11,117 bases of DNA from NCBI GenBank assembly GCA_020829485.1, contig JAIVFU010000164.1, positions 1-11,117 of the forward strand. Direction: 5' to 3'. Made by a program: the position numbers and the translations under genes. The stretch comes from Nostoc sp. CHAB 5834. GTDB lineage: Bacteria; Cyanobacteriota; Cyanobacteriia; Cyanobacteriales; Nostocaceae. The notes beneath the pieces are model-generated. The model was given only the letters and a program-made list of their open reading frames with translations, was not told the DNA's origin and searched no databases. Shown here piece by piece: positions 7,901 through 11,117 of this stretch; position 1 is the stretch's first letter, and the number at the start of each line of letters is the position of its first letter.

Positions 7901-8158
7901 TCAAAAGCCTTTCTTTTTCTCGATCATCGCTGCAATTGTTGCAATGTTTTGAAAATTATCGAAACTAATCTCATTAGGATCTAGCTGAATATCAAAGACA
8001 TCTTGTAGGTTAGAAACGAGGGTCATTGCGTTAATGGAATCAAGACCAAGGTTGAAAATATCCACATTATTTTGTAAATCTTCCGAAGTGATATCAGGAA
8101 TAATTTGTAAAATTACTTGAGTAATTTGTTGTTTGATGTTGATTGCAGACATGGTCAT
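7901..8158 (-). CDS. Stand-alone acyl/aryl carrier protein
   Basis: This 85-residue protein has the four-helix carrier fold, and the phosphopantetheine attachment site LGLDSINAM is at 37-45, with Ser41 as the modified residue. It is acidic and ends in a KKK-containing tail. It lies directly downstream of the acyl-AMP ligase (28-base gap) and upstream of the NRPS gene (41-base gap). The likely role is to hold 4-hydroxybenzoate as a thioester while the halogenase acts, then pass it to the condensation domain. The two possible starts, Met1 and Met3, are six bases apart; neither has a strong Shine-Dalgarno, and Met1 is annotated. The sequence alone does not show whether it carries an aryl group, a fatty acid or an amino acid; the aryl assignment rests on its neighbours. 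Confidence 0.88.
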   Translation of the reverse strand: MTMSAINIKQQITQVILQIIPDITSEDLQNNVDIFNLGLDSINAMTLVSNLQDVFDIQLDPNEISFDNFQNIATIAAMIEKKKGF

Positions 8159-8186
8159 TTCTTTGATCCATCTAAGTATTTGTGGG

Positions 8187-9725
8187 CTAAACTAATTCTT
8201 TTCTCAGAATTTTCCCTAAAGGACTTTTAGGAATTTCTGGACGAAATTCGATGATTTTGGGAATTTTAAATTCTGCCATCTGCGTTTTACAGAAAGAAAT
8301 AATTTCTGAATATTCACAGGTTTCTTGTGCCTTCTTGACTAGAACTGCTTTGATCAATTCTCCGGCATACTCACCTTTGACTCCCACCACAACCGCTTCT
8401 TGAATTTTGGGGTGCTTCATGAGAATTTCCTCAATTTCGAGTGAATCGACTTTGCGACCACCTGTATCAATCAAGAGTTTTTTTCGCCCGGTTAAATAAA
8501 GCCGTCCAGTGTGATCTTTTTTTCCTATATCTCCTGTTAAGAAACAGCTATTTTTAAAAGACTGTTGATTCAATTCCGGCTGATTTGCATATTCACTGGT
8601 TAGAGATAAACTTTTGATCACGATTTCCCCAATCATGCCATTGGGTAGCTCATTCTCTTCTTCATCGATAATTTTGATTTCGACATTCTCTAAAGGAAAA
8701 CCAACAGAAGTCCGAGTTTGTAGGGGATATACATCTGAATTAATTGCAACAGCCCCCGCTTCTGTACAGCCATAAAGCTGTCGAATCGGCTGATTAAAGC
8801 GGGCTAAAAATTTGTCAAAAATCTCTTCAGATAAGAAATTTCCGGCTGAAAAGCATAACCTCAAACTAGAGAGATTAACGCTTTGATCAGCAGGGGTTTC
8901 TGCCATCGTGTTAAATATATAAGGAACGCCTGGAAAAATGGTGATTTTTTCAGTTTGGATCAATTCCAAAATCCTTGGACGACGGAAGACAAAGGGAACC
9001 TCAACAGGTATGCCATCTTTTTGCAAAACGAGTTCGAGAATGACGAGGGTTGCACCATTACAAGTGGCGGCTAATAAACAATTACCTAACCCATGTGAGT
9101 GATACAGAGGAACAGCACATAAAATTTTATCGTTTGGAGTAATTTGAGTTGTTTGAGCAAAGTTTTTGGACTCATGATATAAGTTGTCTTGGGTGCGACA
9201 AATTCGCTTCGGTTTTCCTGTCGAACCAGATGAATATTGATAAATGAAATTTCCTCTAGAGACTGTATTTGACTGACTTATGACGCTGGTTGCTTTTTTG
9301 GTTACTAAGTCATAAAAGAAGTGTGTCTGAGAAACCACGCGATCAATGAGAATGATTTGAATCTCTCGATTAAGCTTGGCGATCGCTTTTTGACAAATTT
9401 CTAATCGCTTATAGTCGGTAATAATCGCTTTTGCTTGACTGTCCTCGATACAGTAGCTTAATTCCTCCTCTTTAAAGAGATGGTTTAAGGGGAGAATAAT
9501 AGCATTTAATTGAGCGATCGCATAAAAACTAAAGACAAATTCCGGACAGTTTGGCAAAACGACGGCGATACAGTTTCCTTGCGTTATTCCTAAAGTGCTT
9601 AATCCTGTACTCAATCTTTCAACGTTCAAGTCAAGCTCTTGATAACTAATCTTTAATTTGTCATAAGCGATCGCTATTTGTTTGGGAAATTTATTTACTG
9701 CTTGTTTAAACAGTTGAACTAACAT
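8187..9725 (-). CDS. ANL-superfamily acyl/aryl-AMP ligase, probably for 4-hydroxybenzoate
   Basis: This 512-residue adenylating enzyme activates a carboxylic acid with ATP and transfers it to a thiol. The P-loop-like motif YQYSSGSTGKPK is at 162-173, PLYHSHGLG at 206-214, YGCTEAGAVA (A5) at 318-327, LTGDIG (A7) at 396-401, GRKKLLIDTGGRKV (A8 hinge region) at 413-426 and SPLGKILRKEL (A10) at 501-511 with catalytic Lys505. The sequence between motifs resembles aryl/coumarate-CoA ligases more than amino-acid adenylation domains. Because it lies between a chorismate lyase gene and a carrier-protein gene, 4-hydroxybenzoate is the likely acid and the ACP thiol the likely acceptor. CoA as acceptor, or a fatty acid as substrate, cannot be excluded. 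A GAGG Shine-Dalgarno seven bases before the ATG supports the start. Three HIP1 octamers lie in the 5' part of the gene. Confidence 0.88.
   Translation of the reverse strand: MLVQLFKQAVNKFPKQIAIAYDKLKISYQELDLNVERLSTGLSTLGITQGNCIAVVLPNCPEFVFSFYAIAQLNAIILPLNHLFKEEELSYCIEDSQAKAIITDYKRLEICQKAIAKLNREIQIILIDRVVSQTHFFYDLVTKKATSVISQSNTVSRGNFIYQYSSGSTGKPKRICRTQDNLYHESKNFAQTTQITPNDKILCAVPLYHSHGLGNCLLAATCNGATLVILELVLQKDGIPVEVPFVFRRPRILELIQTEKITIFPGVPYIFNTMAETPADQSVNLSSLRLCFSAGNFLSEEIFDKFLARFNQPIRQLYGCTEAGAVAINSDVYPLQTRTSVGFPLENVEIKIIDEEENELPNGMIGEIVIKSLSLTSEYANQPELNQQSFKNSCFLTGDIGKKDHTGRLYLTGRKKLLIDTGGRKVDSLEIEEILMKHPKIQEAVVVGVKGEYAGELIKAVLVKKAQETCEYSEIISFCKTQMAEFKIPKIIEFRPEIPKSPLGKILRKELV
9379..9674. 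repeat. Three HIP1 octamers (GCGATCGC)
   Basis: The palindrome GCGATCGC occurs at 9379-9386, 9514-9521 and 9667-9674 inside the ligase gene. Two further copies are at 4313-4320 (halogenase gene) and 6716-6723 (NRPS gene). HIP1 is heavily over-represented in many cyanobacterial genomes and supports a cyanobacterial host that has carried this cluster long enough to share its sequence bias. Confidence 0.85.
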
Positions 9726-9751
9726 TTTAAAACCTCAAAGTTTAGAAAATT

Positions 9752-10333
9752 TTAAAACTGTCGAATGAAATAGCTCTCAGGAAATTTTTCAGTAATCATC
9801 ATCGTATAATTACGATTAGAAAGAACACAATATGTCCGAAAAAGTAGGTTTTCATCGGGAGCAATATCAAAATAAAGCGCTAATTCTTGAGCGGACATTT
9901 TACCTGTTTCAAGAGTTTCTTTGAAAATTTCAACTTTGTTTTCGAGCCAAACTTTACCAATCGGTTTTTTAGTCGTTAATAAATCTTCTCGAATTTGCTC
10001 ATCAAGTCTTTCTAAGGCAATGATTGACTCTGCATAAATATAATTGCGTCCACTAATGCCGCCTTGTAGGAGAATTTTTCGATCCAGGACTTTCGCGCCC
10101 TCATGAAGCTGCATCGGTAGCAGTTCATTATTTAATTTTATAATGTTTTCTGACAACTTTTTAACCTTAATTGATTCACCCGTATATATTTCAATTAAAT
10201 CGGTAATTGTGCCATTATTGGTTAGTAAAATTCTCTGGAAAATACTCAATACAACGGGGTCAATATAGCATTTATGAGAAGGGGAAAAATCTCGACTGGA
10301 GTTGGGGGTTAATACAGACATTTTACCGTTCAT
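9752..10333 (-). CDS. Chorismate lyase (chorismate pyruvate-lyase, UbiC/DUF98-type)
   Basis: This 193-residue protein belongs to the family that splits chorismate into 4-hydroxybenzoate and pyruvate. Visible family features are a conserved Arg followed by a Gly-rich loop (Arg85, Gly91-Gly92), the YIYAES segment (98-103), KPIG (123-126), LLFRTY (163-168) and the C-terminal ITEKFP (180-185). Arg85 and Glu182 are the likely equivalents of the E. coli UbiC active-site Arg76 and Glu155. Cyanobacteria use such an enzyme for plastoquinone synthesis, but this copy is the first gene of a biosynthetic operon, only 26 bases before the ligase gene, so it probably supplies the dedicated 4-hydroxybenzoate starter. 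The first 15-20 residues are poorly conserved in character, and Met5 is an alternative start; neither start has a strong Shine-Dalgarno. The gene looks more AT-rich than the NRPS gene downstream. Confidence 0.85.
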   Translation of the reverse strand: MNGKMSVLTPNSSRDFSPSHKCYIDPVVLSIFQRILLTNNGTITDLIEIYTGESIKVKKLSENIIKLNNELLPMQLHEGAKVLDRKILLQGGISGRNYIYAESIIALERLDEQIREDLLTTKKPIGKVWLENKVEIFKETLETGKMSAQELALYFDIAPDENLLFRTYCVLSNRNYTMMITEKFPESYFIRQF

Positions 10334-10433
10334 CTTAATTTATCTTGAATTTTTGATAACGAAATTTGTCTCTTTAAGTGGCTCGTGACTTCATACTGGA
10401 ACATCTAAAACAGAATCTGGGATTGAATATACA
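10334..10433 (-). promoter_or_regulatory. Presumed promoter and leader region of the eight-gene operon
   Basis: This is the only upstream space before the first gene, bounded on the other side by the inverted-repeat element. All later gene gaps are 25-41 bases and none shows a terminator, so the main promoter should lie here or in the element. I see AT-rich hexamers resembling a -10 box near the element boundary, but no convincing -35/-10 pair and no riboswitch or operator. The call rests on gene layout only. Confidence 0.3.
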
Positions 10434-10538
10434 TATAGCAATCTTAAATGATACGTGAGAAAATACTGAGGTAAAAATCCTTATTATACAGGCATTGCAG
10501 CCTTTATTCCTTCTCACGTATGATTTAGGACTGCTATA
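10434..10538. mobile_element. Miniature inverted-repeat element (Tc1/IS630-type MITE), about 105 bp
   Basis: Two arms, 10434-10461 and 10511-10538, are reverse complements over 28 bases with three mismatches; the inner part TACGTGAGAA is perfectly conserved. The arms begin TAGCA(A/G)TC next to a TA dinucleotide on each side, the target duplication expected for IS630/Tc1-mariner elements. The 49-base centre has no coding capacity, so this is a non-autonomous element that would need a transposase in trans. It lies about 100 bases upstream of the biosynthetic operon. The family assignment is inferred from the TA flanks and arm style. Confidence 0.75.
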
Positions 10539-10796
10539 GTCAGTTTTCTGTCAATGCGTAAGTCCTACATATTACAACGCTCTCCTACTTTTATTTTTTT
10601 AAGTAGTACTATTTACCATCTCTACAAAGCTACAAATGCACAGAAGCGGATTCCAGAAAATCTTACCACTTTAGCTAGATATTTAATAGCTTTTTATCCT
10701 CTGTGAAAAGGAAAAAAAGCTCCTATTGTGAATACCTTTTCAATATAAAATTTACAGTTGGAGGTATAGGGGGGGTGAACGAAAAAAGGTGTGGTC
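10539..10796. other. Gene-free intergenic stretch
   Basis: No plausible coding frame is present on either strand. The left end has GCGTAAGTCCTAC (10557-10569), which resembles a dispersed sequence I associate with cyanobacterial repeats or IS ends, but no partner copy is in the window. The rest is AT-rich, holds an imperfect hairpin at 10688-10721 and a run of seven G near 10770-10776, and separates the MITE from the terminator of the right-hand gene. Confidence 0.5.
10688..10721. repeat. Imperfect AT-rich hairpin
   Basis: AGCTTTTTATCCT (10688-10700) pairs with AGGAAAAAAAGCT (10709-10721) with one mismatch across an 8-base loop. It has neither a GC-rich stem nor a T-tract next to it, so it is not a typical terminator. 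It may be a remnant of a small repeat element. Confidence 0.45.
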
Positions 10797-10836
10797 AAGA
10801 AAGCCTAGTTAGCGTATATCATACGCTAACTAGGCT
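10797..10836 (-). terminator. Rho-independent-type terminator of the right-hand gene
   Basis: A perfect 16-bp stem (10802-10817 with 10821-10836) closes on a 3-base loop. Read on the minus strand it is followed by the T-rich tract TTTCTT. It lies 36 bases beyond the last stop codon (10872-10874) of the degraded minus-strand gene, the right position for that gene's terminator. On the plus strand no T-tract follows and no plus-strand gene ends here. Confidence 0.65.
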
Positions 10837-10871
10837 GGGAATAATATAAATGTTCCTCAATAGATATTTGA

Positions 10872-11117
10872 TTATTCTTGATATCTTGCAGCTTCTTCAA
10901 CTAGGTCCTTTAGTCCTAGCTCTAATGTATGAAGTACCTGGTTTAATGCTTCTATTTTTGTAAGGATTCAGGTCTAATATTTAGGAAGCACCCTAGCTAT
11001 CTAATTGGTATTTCGAGGCTTGGAACTCAAGCACAGTAAGAAGTTCCGTATGTTGATCGACCAAAGCTTGTATTGTAGTAACTGGATTATGATGAAGGCG
11101 ATGTTTTTGTTGGCGAG
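10872..11117 (-). pseudogene. Unrecognised minus-strand gene, 3' part, apparently frameshifted
   Basis: Two short minus-strand reading segments look coding. The first, 11115 down to 10993, gives 40 residues entering from the window edge, with ALVDQHTELLTVLEFQASKY in its middle, and ends in TAG. The second, 10967 down to 10872, is in a different frame and gives 31 residues containing KIEALNQVLHTLELGLKDLV, ending in TAA just before the terminator hairpin. Both are Leu/Glu/Gln-rich and look like helical or coiled-coil segments. Stop codons TAG and TGA precede the second segment in its own frame, so joining them needs more than one frame change. A strong terminator placed for this reading supports a once-real gene. 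I do not recognise the family. An alternative is a short intact gene ending at 10993 followed by unrelated sequence. Confidence 0.35.

Noticed and set aside
1..11117. tRNA, rRNA, CRISPR arrays and toxin-antitoxin pairs
   Set aside because: No cloverleaf-like tRNA sequence, rRNA segment, regularly spaced repeats or recognisable toxin/antitoxin pair was seen on reading both strands.

Overview
The window looks like accessory DNA from a cyanobacterium. The evidence is five copies of the cyanobacterial octamer GCGATCGC (HIP1), a PEP-CTERM-type sorting signal on an exported cupin protein, cyanobacterial-style NRPS domains, and an IS4-type transposase remnant. The genus cannot be fixed from the sequence.

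Layout. Positions 1-366 hold no convincing gene. A 90-codon remnant of an IS4-family transposase (plus strand, 367 to about 637) ends abruptly within a few bases of the stop codon of the last cluster gene. From 10333 down to 639, eight genes run on the minus strand with gaps of only 25-41 bases, so they are probably one operon. In transcription order they are: chorismate lyase, acyl-AMP ligase, acyl carrier protein, an NRPS protein with condensation, carrier and thioesterase domains but no adenylation domain, FAD-dependent halogenase, PobA-type flavin hydroxylase, exported cupin/Calx-beta/PEP-CTERM protein, and a Nu-class glutathione S-transferase. About 100 bases upstream of the operon is a 105-bp miniature inverted-repeat element flanked by TA. 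Farther right are a gene-free stretch, a strong terminator hairpin, and the degraded 3' part of an unrecognised minus-strand gene that enters from the right edge.

How the genes may work together (inference from families). Chorismate lyase makes 4-hydroxybenzoate. The ligase adenylates it and loads it on the small carrier protein. The halogenase installs chlorine or bromine on the carrier-bound ring. The C-PCP-TE protein then joins this acyl group to a nucleophile and releases the product. The PobA-type enzyme adds a ring hydroxyl, giving a halogenated protocatechuate-type unit. The first five activities resemble the logic known for chlorinated hydroxybenzoate building blocks such as those of the ambigols. 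The adenylation-free NRPS protein, the PobA homologue with an altered carboxylate-binding residue, the exported cupin and the GST make this a distinct arrangement whose product I cannot name. No transporter, flavin reductase or phosphopantetheinyl transferase is in the window, so these would have to come from elsewhere.
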